From the NCBI GenBank assembly GCA_024362935.1, contig JANCRA010000008.1, positions 32,234,557 to 32,298,556 on the forward strand: a stretch of DNA of 64,000 nt, in the 5' to 3' direction. Below the pieces are notes generated by a model that worked only from the letters and a program-made list of their open reading frames with translations, was not told where the DNA came from and ran no database searches. This DNA comes from Setophaga petechia (lineage: Eukaryota; Chordata; Aves; Passeriformes; Parulidae). Both the position numbers and the translations under genes were made by a program. Of the stretch, positions 39,284 to 49,108 are shown one piece after another; position 1 is the stretch's first letter; every line of letters starts with the position of its first letter.

Positions 39284-39325
39284 GATAATTTTATGCTGAT
39301 AATTTTATGCTGATAATTTTATGCT
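39284..39325 (+). repeat. perfect 14-bp triplication
   Basis: GATAATTTTATGCT is repeated three times with no mismatch. Perfect identity suggests recent expansion and possible length polymorphism. Confidence 0.95.
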
Positions 39326-42300
39326 AATGATCCTGAGTGTTTGTTTCAGCCTCTTTGTCTCACTAGAACAAATCCTGTTGGTTGATTCGTGGATCCAAAT
39401 GTGAAAAAATGAATCATGAATTTTGTGTGATTTATGGGGAAATTAGAAAAGTCGCCAATTTGGCATAAGATTGTGCAGGGAAGAAAAATGGTCTATCAGC
39501 AATGAAAGAAATAGTGGAAAGTTTTTGGAAGAGTTCCTGTTCTCAAAATAATTTCCCCCAAAATTCTGCATATTTATTATGACTTATACTGTTGCAAACT
39601 ACTGCAGCTTCAGATGTAATCATTGTACTTTTACTAATTTTTAATTTATGCCAGTTCAGAAATACAGGCTGACACACAGTTTCAGGAGTAGCAGACACAC
39701 AGCAACATCTTAGCTACCCACCCCAATCTAGTATTTCCTGATTTTACTTTAGGATGTGGGCAGTAGTATGCTAAAACTGGGCTAATGACACACATTTCTG
39801 ATTTGAATGAGATCCAGAAGGTAGAAAAAAGGTTTGGGAGCTTCTGAATGCTGAGTTTTTGTCTGGCTCACTGAAAGGTTAGAAAGCTCTGGCAAACTTT
39901 TACTCCAGCCTGTGAATGGATCTGTGTGGATGGACCATGGTGTAAGTTGCAGCATCTCTGCAGTGAGGCAATAAACTCTGGGATTTAGACTCTAAAGCAT
40001 CTCTATTTCTCATCTGCAAGTTCCTGTGTGCTTTCAGCCAAGTAAATACCTGATGCTGGTTAACTTTTACTGTTCCTTCTGCTGCTCGTCATTGCAGATC
40101 CACATCCAAGTGCTTATGGCATATTATGTTACAGCCAACCAACTAACTTCCTCTCAAACATGTTACTTCTACTCTGTTGCTTGTGATATTGATGGCTGTT
40201 TTGACCTTTGCAGTTCTCTAATTACTGAAGCCTTAAAATAGTACACATCAGGTAAAATATTCTCTTTTTGAAGTTCCTTTTTCTTCGCATGCCTGAGCTG
40301 AAAGACCATATAAACTAAGATTATTCAACCACTTTGAACCACTGCACAGAATATCAAGGGAAATTTTGTTAGCGAGGACAAGTGACTGTTTTGTTCCACT
40401 TTTACTTTGGAGGTATTTTTCACCCAGTAGAAGATAGTACAATGATGTATTTGCCATGCCGTTCCATAAATCAATTAAATTCTTCTCCTTGCTAAACTCC
40501 AGAAATGAACTTTTGTGAAACTATTTTGTTTTCCTGTAGTCCTTTATTTAAAATTTGTGTAACAGCCCCAGATAACACATTGTTTAGAGCTGGCAACCAA
40601 TTTCCCCAGTTTTAGCAAGTGTCGCATTTGCTGCAACATCACAGGTCATTTTTAGCTATTGTACGTCTTTGTCTGGTCCAGTCAGAAAAGCGCACAAGCA
40701 CTCCAGTACTATCAGTTATGCTTGGAGGAACATAAGAAGGGCGAGGGGGAGGGGAGAGGAGGAGACACAAACTCAGAAATACCCCGTTTTTCTGCTTTGG
40801 GAGAGCACAGCCTGTTAACAGCCAGGTCCAGTCTGCCAGAAAATCAGTGTACTGCAGTATCCCTATTGGTAGTCAGAATGGAAAAACCCGAGCCACAGAA
40901 ATATGCCCTCCCAATGATCTCTGTCTCAAAGCAAAAAAAAAAAAATCTTAAAAGTTGCATCGTTATTGAATTTGTCTTCCTTGAAATTAATTCTACTTTG
41001 AGGCCTAGCTCTTTTTTATTTCTGAGCCTATTATGGGTCACATCTGTGGAAGTCTGATCAACTATTCTGAAACCAGCTGCTCCTGAGATTCTTTCAGTTA
41101 AGCTGAAATTAAGAACAGGTTTGTGGGCTCCCTACCTGCTGTGAAGCCGTGATGTAGTTTATAAAATTACATATGGGTGAGAAAATCTGACTGCCAGGGC
41201 TGGAAAAGTTGGTACATTTAGCATGAACCTACTATAGCGGTGTACAATGAAGGTGTACTTATTTGCAATATTAACTTTTTCTACTTTCTTCCTCAGTGTC
41301 ATTGTAAAAGCAATATTGGATAATTCGCTTTAAAAAATGTGGGTTTGAGAGGATCAAAGCACAAAAAATCAAAATCAGGCTATATCCTAGCAACTGTGTT
41401 GGCAGTAGGGGCAAATATGAAAGACATTAAAAATGTTGATTTTTCAAGAAAGGTCTCCAAATTATTTCTGCGATAAGGAAAAGCCCATTGCATGCTGTAC
41501 ATGAGATGATGGAAACAAACACCAGCCATCTTTTATCATTGATGCAATTACATTGATAGCAAGGGGACAACTTGTATGAGTAGAAAGTAAAGAGGTTATG
41601 ACCACATCCTGACACTTGATACAATTTGTCAACAGATATGACCAAGTTGCTTATTGCTGTTACACATTAATAGACATGTCAGATCATGAAATATGTGCAC
41701 CTCTCTGTTGCCTCTCCAAATGGAAAAATATTTTCAAATCCTTTCACTAGATTTATGTCTGACTAAATTAACAGGGTGGAAGAGCTTGACCTCAATCCTT
41801 GCAAACCCCGCGGTACGCTGGTGCATAAAACTTTGGTGGGTGGGGGTGTATTTTCATAGTACAAACTCTGGAAGCAGCCTCACACCACACAGCTACGGAG
41901 CCGTGATTAGAGAGGAAAGAAAGATTGTTGCGGTGCACATCAGAAGTCAATGTATTTAATCCAAGTGTATAAGCTTGTTATTAATTGAAACCATTTTGTT
42001 TTGGAGTGGAATTTGTGCCACCCACAGAAACTCTAGAAACACACAAGTGTTAGAATGGTCCATTTTCACTGGAGTCAGAAATGTGAGATTCTTTTTTAAA
42101 AGCATTAGTGGGAATGGTTCTGTGTGGTGATCTGCAGACATAGATGGGTATTAGAGCTGCCTGTGCCTTCCAGTTTGTAACTTCTGCACGTGTGTTTTGT
42201 ATCTCCAGATACACCAAGAAAATTCTGGTTTAGAATGTAAAGATGATTTGTCATCAGTTTTGTGTGCTCTTTTTTCTGACCAAGCACAGTTTGAGAGCAA

Positions 42301-42458
42301 AATCTCTGTCTTACATTTAAACAGAATTTCAGACAGATTTGTAATAACTGAAAATATTAATTGGCACAAAACCTGAGTAACTCTGAGCAAGCACACAGAA
42401 AAAGAGACTGACTTCCCTAGATTACATTTCACAGACTGTATTTGTGTATGTGACATGT

Positions 42459-42489
42459 ACACACACACATATGCACACACATACATATG
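42459..42489 (+). repeat. CA/TA-rich microsatellite
   Basis: Interrupted ACACACACAT and CACACACATACATATG units form a short alternating purine-pyrimidine tract. Confidence 0.7.
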
Positions 42490-43765
42490 AAATGTAATCC
42501 AAACTTGGCTTGTTTGCCTGTCTTGAAGTATTTATCTATGCTTTCAGCCTTGCTTTTACAGAGATGGCCTTTTTCCTCACTACTCTACCACAGTGTTTCT
42601 CGGGAACCTTTTCTTATCTAAACTTCCACCAATCACTCCTAAGGCTAAGTTATGCAGACAAGTCATCGCACAGAATTTCATCAAACTGCCATTTTCCCTA
42701 ACTTGAGAAAGCCTGGTCCCAAACGCTGAACAAATAATTTATTAGACCATAGCAAAAGTAAATAAATGTTTTCCTGCTCCAAATATTTCATTAGCCAGAA
42801 TTATTATACATGCAAGTCTATAAATAGTAAAACACGCATTGAACCATTAATATTGCTGACATTCTCATACAAAATACTGTAATTTAAAGAATTTGAAACT
42901 GGAGGACATCTCCTGGAAGATTTCTGGCAAAGATAAAATGAGCAAATTGTCTGCAAACAAATTAGTCACTCATGGAAATGGTATACTACTAACGAATTAA
43001 ACATTAAGAACATCATCTCTACCTGAAATTTCTAATGACATTGATGATATTATGCAAATATATCCTGCATATATTTTGAGTCTATAATTTCTTACACCAT
43101 TTCAGTTTTGCTTTTAAAACCCAGAAGTGCTGGGCTCAGCAGAAGAAATGCGAGAAAATCTCCTATTTAAAATTACATGGACAGAGGAACTCTGCTGGTG
43201 ACTTTCCGTGAAATTAATATACTGCTTGATTGTTTTTAAGGTCTCTGCATCTTCTGAATTTTTAATTGCCTTTCCATTAAAGTGGAATACCCCTCGTGTA
43301 CTAAGCTTGAGATGGGTTCTCCAGTCCTTTCACTCCTTTAGCCTCCTATTTTCTTACGGGAACAAGGAGTGTAGGACTGGGCCCTATGGAAGCAAAGATG
43401 GAAAATATTAAGCATTTTAAGCATTACTCTGTCAAGTAATAGAGCAAGCACTGTGTTCTGTATTCTCATGTTTTACTGTCTGAGGAAAAGAATCTGTACA
43501 GACTCTGAGAGAAAAGGAGTAGGTCATAAAAATCACATTTTTAGGTAGAGGAGTTGAGAAGTCTCATGCACCTTTCATTGCTCTGACTTGTCAATTTTCG
43601 CCATATGGAAATTGTTAGCTTAATACTGTAGTTCTAAATACTGCCCAGGAATGCTGATTTATAATGGATTTCTTACTCTTTGTGTAAAGAAATGCTAAAG
43701 TACTATATAAACTGTGATTAGAGAATCTACACACTTGTGTTATAGGCGTGTGCCTAGGGTGGATT

Positions 43766-43838
43766 CTTAGGCTCAGAGAGGTGACATCTGCCTTGGTCTA
43801 CTCACAGGTAAATCTGGCAGCAGAGAACTCAGAATTCC
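43766..43838 (+). mobile_element. MIR SINE relic
   Basis: TTAGGCTCAGAGAGGTGACAT, then CTTGGTCTACTCACAGGTAA, then ATCTGGCAGCAGAGAACTCAG track the MIR 3' half (GGCTCAGAGAGGTTAAGTAAC, CCAAGGTCACACAGCTAGTAA, GTGGCAGAGCCGGGATTC) in order and spacing. It is a fossil copy and has no function implied. Confidence 0.6.
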
Positions 43839-43999
43839 CACAAAACGCTGCACTTCTGGAGTAACAGGGAACCTAATTTGGCCAGAAATTGAAAAAGTGT
43901 GCAGGAAAGATGCTGATGCATAAGGGACAAAATCCAGACATTCCAGATGCATTATTTGCTATCGAGGCACTTAAAGACACCACATTAACGTAATGAAGC

Positions 44000-44280
44000 T
44001 GCTTTTGAAGAAAAGGCAACATGCATTTTTTAAAGTGCGTCCTCTCTATATTTTGACCAGCTGCTATGCATGTCTAGTTATTTTTTTTTCCTGTAAATTA
44101 TAATTAAATTTGATTGTCCCAAATACATCCCACTCAGGCATTCATGCTGAAAGCAGCAACAATTGTCAATGACCTTTAACACGCCTGCTATACAAATTAG
44201 TGCAGATCATTAATCACACATAGCTTACATTTTATGATTCGTGTATCCTTCATTACCAACTTTCCCCTCTCGCTCGCTGC
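44000..44280. promoter_or_regulatory. candidate conserved element upstream of CpG island
   Basis: The block carries ACAATTGTCAATGACC, several ATTA/TAAT cores, and GATCATTAATCACAC with a PBX-like TGATTAAT on the reverse strand, just before the GC-rich domain begins. It is compositionally different from the island. The regulatory call is inference from motif density and position. Confidence 0.25.
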
Positions 44281-44610
44281 CCCCTACCCCCACTGCTTCC
44301 CTTTATTCCGAGGGGTCTTGTAATAAGCACTGGAAAGGGCAGGATTTAAAGCCTTCCCCCGCCCCAATTTTGTTTTCTTCTCGTTGCCGGAGCAGTTCTC
44401 GTCCCAAGTGCAAGACGGACAGAGGGAGGGCGGCGCGGGGCCGGTGCGCCCAGGAAGGGCCGGGCCGGGGGCGGGGGCGACTCCGGCGGGGAGCTCAGAG
44501 CCGGGGTGCCCGGGGGCCGTGGGGTTCTGCCGGCGCGGGGCGTCAAGATAACACCATCCCTCCGTCAAAAGCGCTCCGTGTCAATTGTACGTCATCGCAC
44601 ACTATGAGAC

Positions 44611-44645
44611 AAAGAAAGAAAAAAAAAAAAAAAAGAAAAAAAAAA
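44611..44645 (+). repeat. poly(A) tract
   Basis: About 33 A with single G interruptions follow ATGAGACAAAG, between the first and second GC-rich blocks. It may help exclude nucleosomes. Confidence 0.9.
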
Positions 44646-45018
44646 GGCTCCATCCACACCCTTGATGTCTAGTACCGAGCATTAAATTAGGCTTCCCAGC
44701 CATAGACTAAACACACTCCCCTCGCCTGTGGCACACACAGATTTGGCGTGATTAAACAGGGCTTCGCAAACAGGCAGGAAAACAAGAATTGAACTTTTCA
44801 GCCATAGGCGGGGGGGTGGGACCAGGGGGGCTTTTTGGTTGCTTATTTTTTTTTTTCTTTCTAAAGCCATATGGCAGATTGATTTGTTCGGAGGTCTTTC
44901 AACTTCCCCAGCGTGGCTGTTGAACAGTATTCCTCTTTGATCTTGATTGAGGACTTTAATGTTGTTGTTTCTGCGCATTTCAATAGATCCATAAATATTT
45001 TACCAGTGGAATTCGCCC

Positions 45019-45037
45019 AAAAAAAAAAAAAAAAAAA
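45019..45037 (+). repeat. poly(A) tract
   Basis: Nineteen consecutive A sit 58 bases before the first candidate splice donor. Confidence 0.9.
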
Positions 45038-45049
45038 GTTTCTCATAGA

Positions 45050-45095
45050 AATGCATCTGGGGCAACTCCAGTCCGCACCTTTCGCAGCGGAGGAG
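45050..45095 (+). other. 3' end of candidate first exon A
   Basis: GCGGAGGAG|GTACGTGG is a near-consensus splice donor, with GT at 45096-45097. The 5' end cannot be placed; the exon would begin upstream of 45050, and its start may lie before the poly(A) tract. An ATG at 45051 opens a short frame (MHLGQLQSAPFAAEE) that continues past the donor. I do not recognise it. Confidence 0.35.
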
Positions 45096-45297
45096 GTACG
45101 TGGGAACCGGGGCGGCGGTGGGCAGAAGCGCCACTCCGCGCCCGCACAACGCGGTGCCCGCCTTCCCCCCCCGCTCTCCCGCAGCGCCCGGGGGCGGCGG
45201 CACCCGCGCCCCAACTTTGCCCCGCGCAGACAATGGTCCCCGCGTGTGCGTGCGGGCTCGGCACCGGCCACACCAGCGCGGCCGCCGGGGGACGCGC

Positions 45298-45400
45298 GGC
45301 GGCGGCGGCGGCGGCGGGGCGGGCGGGGCGCGGGCGCGGCGGGGGCGGTGCGCGGGCGCGGGGCGCGGCGGGGGCTGGCGGGGCCGCCCCCGCCCGCGCC
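45298..45400 (+). promoter_or_regulatory. GC-box-rich core promoter with (GGC)n
   Basis: About seven GGC units (45298-45318) are followed by GGGGCGGGCGGGGC, GGCGGGGGCGG and CCGCCCCCGCCC, which are Sp/KLF-type GC boxes on both strands, within about 100 bp and with no TATA box. This is the densest such cluster in the window and directly precedes candidate exon B. Confidence 0.6.
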
Positions 45401-45521
45401 AGTGGAGCCGCTCGGCGGATCATGTGCAGCGCGGCGCCGCTCGCATGCGGCGCGTGGTTTCACCTTCAGAGCGGCTCGGCGCGCCCTTCCCCGAACGCTG
45501 CCGCCGCCGGCCGCGCAGGAG
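45400..45521 (+). other. candidate first exon B
   Basis: It lies just downstream of the GC-box cluster and ends CGCAGGAG|GTGAGG, a strong splice donor with GT at 45522-45523. The start at about 45400 is a guess based on distance from the promoter elements. An ATG at 45423 begins MCSAAPLACGAWF…, which stays open past the donor only because the region is GC-rich. I take the exon as probably untranslated or partly translated. It is the best candidate for the main transcription start. Confidence 0.45.
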
Positions 45522-46263
45522 GTGAGGGGCGGCGGGGCGGGGGAATGGCCCGGGGGGCGGGGGGTCCTCGGGCTGTGCCCCTGAGCGGGGGGGAAAAACC
45601 CCTCAACTTCGCGCCTCGCCCCGGGTACGGGGACTGTCCTCCCCGGTCATCGGAGCAGCTCCAAAATGGTAACTTTGCGCTGTTCCGCGAGGAGGTCGGG
45701 TTTGCTGCAGTGGTAGTGCCGGGGGGTGGGGGAGCCCTGCGGGCTCCGGCAGCCTTTTGGCTTTGTACGCTCCGTCAGGGGCGGTGAGGGGAGGCGGATT
45801 GCGATATTAATCCATTAAGAGACAAAGAACAAATTGCCGCACTTTAAAGTAAAAAGCTTCGGCTGAAGAAGGTGGGTGATGGGTCGTCGAGCCCCGAGTA
45901 GCCACTTCAATTATTAACAGTGGGTTGTTCCCCCCTCTTTCTCCCCCCAGCCCCGCTAATATTGATCCAGCGAGTGCGTGAAATGCCCGATGTGGGGTTG
46001 TGCCCGTGTGTGTCCACCCCTTGTTTGCGAGTCGCTCTCGGTTCCGTGGCGAGTCGGTCGCTGCGTGATCCCCGTTAGAGAAGTACACAGTTTATCAAAG
46101 GAAGTTGGGGGTGGGCGGGCGGAGAAAACAATTATTCACATATAGACAGCGAGGAGGACTCGGAGGACAATGTCTCCGTAGCGATTATTTCCAGAAGAGG
46201 AAAAATAGCCCGTTTGATGCGGGTGGGGTGGGGGAGGGAGGCAGGGAGTTTAATGTACATGTT

Positions 46264-46283
46264 AAAAAAAAAGGGGGGGGGGG
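46264..46283 (+). repeat. A9-G11 homopolymer junction
   Basis: Nine A run directly into eleven G on the plus strand within a purine-rich stretch (46264-46335). This is a candidate triplex or slippage-prone site. Confidence 0.9.
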
Positions 46284-46366
46284 TCGAGAGGAGGGAAGGA
46301 AGGGGAGAGAAATAGGGAGGGAGAGAAAAGAAGAATAGAAATAATGCAGTTCCAGACATTTTGTGC

Positions 46367-46374
46367 TATAAAAG
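46367..46374 (+). promoter_or_regulatory. consensus TATA-like box
   Basis: TATAAAAG lies between the second and third GC-rich blocks. About 30 bases downstream is a CT-rich stretch (46380-46407) that could hold a start site. A TATA start here would be unusual inside a CpG domain. It is only one eight-base match. Confidence 0.25.
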
Positions 46375-46870
46375 CTTTCCTCCTCCTCGTCCCTCCCTCC
46401 CTCCCCCATTACTATCTTCGGTGATCATTAGCATAGCGCCGAGTCGCGATCCTAATGCGAATTAAGCACTTGGGCAAGTTGAGGAAAGTTTGGATGGGTA
46501 AACTTTGCTATGAGGGAAGAAGGTGGGGTGCTAAAACTGGCAGTACGTGTGGAGAGGCGTGTGGAGCATGACAGCCGGCCGTTGTTTTTCCCCTCAAACC
46601 AGCTAACCTCTGCAATTAAGTGCTGGAGACAAACCCTGTGTTTTAAGCCGAAAAGTGTCGGTTTGGAGTCAGCACCATTTATTAGGAGCGTTAATAAGCT
46701 CCCATCAGTAGACAGGGATCTTCTGGGGAATGCGCATTGTGTGTGCCCACAGCTTGTCCATTACCCCTATAGATACGGAGGCGCTCGGGCACTGGACGTG
46801 CAAATATCATTTTGCTTGGACTATTTTCGAAACATTAATTCTGTTCTTTATTTAATCCAGATGCAGGGTT

Positions 46871-46904
46871 CCCCTCCCCCCCAACCCCCCCCCCCCCCCC
46901 CCCC
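46871..46904 (+). repeat. C-rich homopolymer tract
   Basis: CCCC T CCCCCCC AA is followed by an uninterrupted run of about 20 C. On the minus strand this is a G tract, a potential quadruplex and a common assembly trouble spot. Confidence 0.9.
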
Positions 46905-46973
46905 GCATTTGCTGCCTTATTGTTGGGTGTACATTTTCTGAAAAGGCGACTGGTGTAACCTGTGGAATTTGAA

Positions 46974-46981
46974 ATGCAAAT
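46974..46981 (+). promoter_or_regulatory. octamer (POU) site
   Basis: An exact ATGCAAAT match lies inside the compound island, in an otherwise AT-rich conserved-looking spacer (46930-47340). Confidence 0.35.
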
Positions 46982-47090
46982 AAAAGCCTGTGGGAGTTGA
47001 GGCAGAACAAATCAGCATTTATAAAGTGAAAAAGATTTAATGTCTTTGAAACCACTGCGAGATTTTTTTTTTTAAATAAGAACTGAATCG

Positions 47091-47098
47091 TGACGTCA
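47091..47098. promoter_or_regulatory. full palindromic CRE
   Basis: TGACGTCA is the complete CREB/ATF palindrome. It sits about 250 bp upstream of the third GC-rich block. A CpG-containing 8-mer surviving in a vertebrate genome suggests an unmethylated, possibly functional position. Confidence 0.45.
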
Positions 47099-47339
47099 AG
47101 TCGTTTGGGCAAGATTTTTAAATTTTTTTTTTTAATGTCTGAAACGCGGGTATGCGAAGTGCTTACAGGAAAAACAGATTACAAGATTAACATCTGTTAA
47201 CATGATCGTTTATCTCCAGCCAAAAATAGGTCAGTCCTTTCTTAAGGAAACACGATTGCTGGGCGCATGATTAAATAATGAAATTAGGCTGATGAGTTCA
47301 TAAATTAGACGCTGTGTCGACGTGCGTTAGGATCCGACC

Positions 47340-47567
47340 TGTGACAAAAATATGTAATTCGCGGTCCGCCGGAGAGCGGTGCGGGGTCAAAGTCCCTTTT
47401 TGGGGAGAGGCGCAACTCTCTCGCCGCCTCCTCCTCTTCCTCCTCCCCTCGCTCCCCATCGCCAGGCGCTCCCCGCTCGCACCCAGCGTCTCCCCCGGCT
47501 GAGGAGCCGAACTCTCCCAGCGAGCAGAGAAGTTTCCTCGGCGGGGAGGGACGCGGGGGGTGCCGCG
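47340..47567 (+). other. candidate alternative first exon C
   Basis: A GC-rich, pyrimidine-rich leader with CTCCTCCTCTTCCTCCTCC at about 47427-47445 ends GTGCCGCG|GTAAGG, a good donor with GT at 47568-47569. The 5' limit is arbitrary (start of the GC-rich block). Short ATG frames inside are not family-like. It would be a second promoter about 2 kb downstream of exon B. Confidence 0.35.
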
Positions 47568-47781
47568 GTAAGGGGGGGTTGGGGAACGGGGCCGGACGGA
47601 CGCCGAGCCGAGCCCCCGCCCGCCGGCGGCCCCGCCTCGCCGGGGCGGCCTTAACGCTCGGGCCCGCCCCCCGCCACCGCCCGGCCCGGCCCAGCCCCGC
47701 TCCCCTCGGCCCCGGGGTGTCGGGGCGCGGTGAGGTGGGACAGGGAGCCGCCGTGCCGCCGCCTTCCCGCGGCCTTCCAGC

Positions 47782-47807
47782 TGCCCTGCCCTGCCCTGCC
47801 CTGCCCT
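47782..47807 (+). repeat. (CCTGC)n microsatellite
   Basis: Five consecutive CCTGC-type units lie in the third GC-rich block. Confidence 0.85.
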
Positions 47808-48212
47808 CAGCGCACCCCAGCCTCGTTCTTGCTGTCCCCTCGCCGTTCCCCCCGCAGCGCTGGGATCCGGCTTTTTTTTTGGAAGTGGGTGCAAAAGTGC
47901 CCTCGTCGGGCCCAATCGATATTTGGATTTTTTTGTGGGGTTCATTTTAATAATTGTATTATTTTGAGGCGGATTCACCGGTTTCTGGAGAGTGTCTCCC
48001 CGAAATTGGCGGCTGGGCACCGTGCTCAGGGCCGGCTCCTCGGCGGCCGGGGAGAGATCCCAGGAGCCCGCCCGTCAAAGGGCCGCTGCGCTTTGGCCCC
48101 ATGCCACGGACTTTATTTCATGCTTGCTGCACTAAATGAGTTAACAGCCAAAGGGTTTTTCATTAACTCGAGTTGGCAACCGTGTATTTCGTCGGCTTCT
48201 CCCCCCACCTAC

Positions 48213-48238
48213 ACCCCCCCCCCCAAAAAAAAAAAAAA
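48213..48238 (+). repeat. C12-A14 homopolymer junction
   Basis: About twelve C pass directly into fourteen A at the right margin of the CpG domain. Confidence 0.9.
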
Positions 48239-48545
48239 GCGTCATTTTAAGCAAAAATTGAGTGCCATAACATGAGTTGATTTTGATTTGGGAGAGGGAG
48301 ACTTTTTCAAAATCTTCTTTCAGATTTCCGTTGTGCCCCCATCCCTGGGCATGGTGTGTGGGTGGGATGATAGCTGAGAGTTTTATTTTGTGAGATGTAT
48401 TGTGTGTCCTGATTTTTTGACCATTGCTTTCCAATGGTATTTTAAGGCCCTGTGTGTCCCGGACCAAGCAGGAGGATGCTGACCCTGTGGCAGGGCAGCT
48501 GCCCCCCCTGAGCCCTGCGAGGGATGTGTGGATGGGGCTGGGGGG

Positions 48546-49108
48546 AGTGTGTAGGTGTGCATGCTGGGCTGTACAGGTGTGTAGGTGTGCATGCTGGGGT
48601 GTGTAGGTGTGCATGCTGGGGTGTACAGGTGTGTAGGTGTGCATGCTGGGGTGTACAGGTGTGTAGTGTACATGCTGGGGTGTACAGGTATGTAGGTGTG
48701 CATGCTGGGGTGTGCAGGTGTGTAGGTGTCATGCTGGGGTGTGCAGGTGTGTAGTGTGCATGCTGAGGTGTGTAGTGTGCGTGTTGGGGTGTGCAGGTGT
48801 GTAGGTGTGCATGCTGGGGTGTACAGGTGTGTAGTGTGCGTGCTGGGGTGTGCAGGTGTGTAGGTGTGCATGCTGGGGTGTACAGGTGTGTAGTGTGCAT
48901 GCTGGGGTGTGCAGGTGTGTAGGTGTGCATGCTGGGGTGTACAGGTGTGTAGTGTGCATGCTGGGGTGTGCAGGTGTGTAGGTGTGTATGCTGGGGTGTA
49001 CCGCTGTGTAGGTGTGCATGCTGGGATGTACAGGTGTGTAGGTGTGCATGCTGGGGTGTACAGGTATACATGCTGGAGTGTACAGGTGTGTAGGTGTGCG
49101 TGCTGGAG
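48546..49108 (+). repeat. GT-rich minisatellite, about 20 units of 29-30 bp
   Basis: Each unit has the form TGTRCAGGTGTGTAG followed by (G)TGTGCATGCTGGGG, and I count about 20 CATGCTGGGG-type boxes. Units come in a 30-base form (TAGGTGTGC) and a 29-base form (TAGTGTGC). Between about 48790 and 49026 the forms alternate regularly, which gives a 59-bp higher-order period. Because 30 is divisible by three, both strands carry long repetitive pseudo-ORFs, such as the minus-strand HTYTPVHPSM-type repeats. These are not genes. The plus strand is nearly free of C except in CATGC and CAG. Confidence 0.95.

Larger units (their letters stand above)
34915..43999. other. noncoding stretch with old repeats
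   Basis: No supportable gene is seen. ORFs at 37446-37970 (174 codons) and, on minus, 38447-38935 (162 codons) lack start context, domain features and splice support. The stretch contains a (TG)n tract, two MIR-like relics, a 12-bp doublet (38827-38850), a 14-bp triplet (39284-39325) and a CA-rich stretch (42459-42489). An exact octamer ATGCAAAT lies at 43052-43059. Confidence 0.5.
44390..48120. promoter_or_regulatory. compound CpG island (three GC-rich blocks)
   Basis: CpG density rises abruptly from almost none to very high in three blocks, about 44390-44545, 45060-45790 and 47340-48110. The intervening AT-richer DNA is not repeat-derived. It contains ATTAATCCATTA (45806-45817), ACAAAGAACAAA (SOX-like, about 45823), an octamer, a full CRE and a TATA-like box. 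Large multi-block islands with embedded homeodomain-type sites are typical of vertebrate developmental regulator promoters, often Polycomb-marked. The right-hand sequence has plus-strand G/T excess, which suggests plus-strand transcription. Which gene it serves cannot be told from the window. Confidence 0.85.

Noticed and set aside
44861..45787. Several long overlapping ORFs (up to 223 codons) on both strands
   Set aside because: They are Ala/Gly/Arg/Pro-rich frames in all directions, which is what GC-rich CpG-island DNA produces because stop codons are rare. No domain was recognised and they run through splice donors.
47298..48275. 240-codon minus-strand ORF and plus-strand ORFs to 181 codons
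   Set aside because: Same CpG-island effect; low complexity and no family features.
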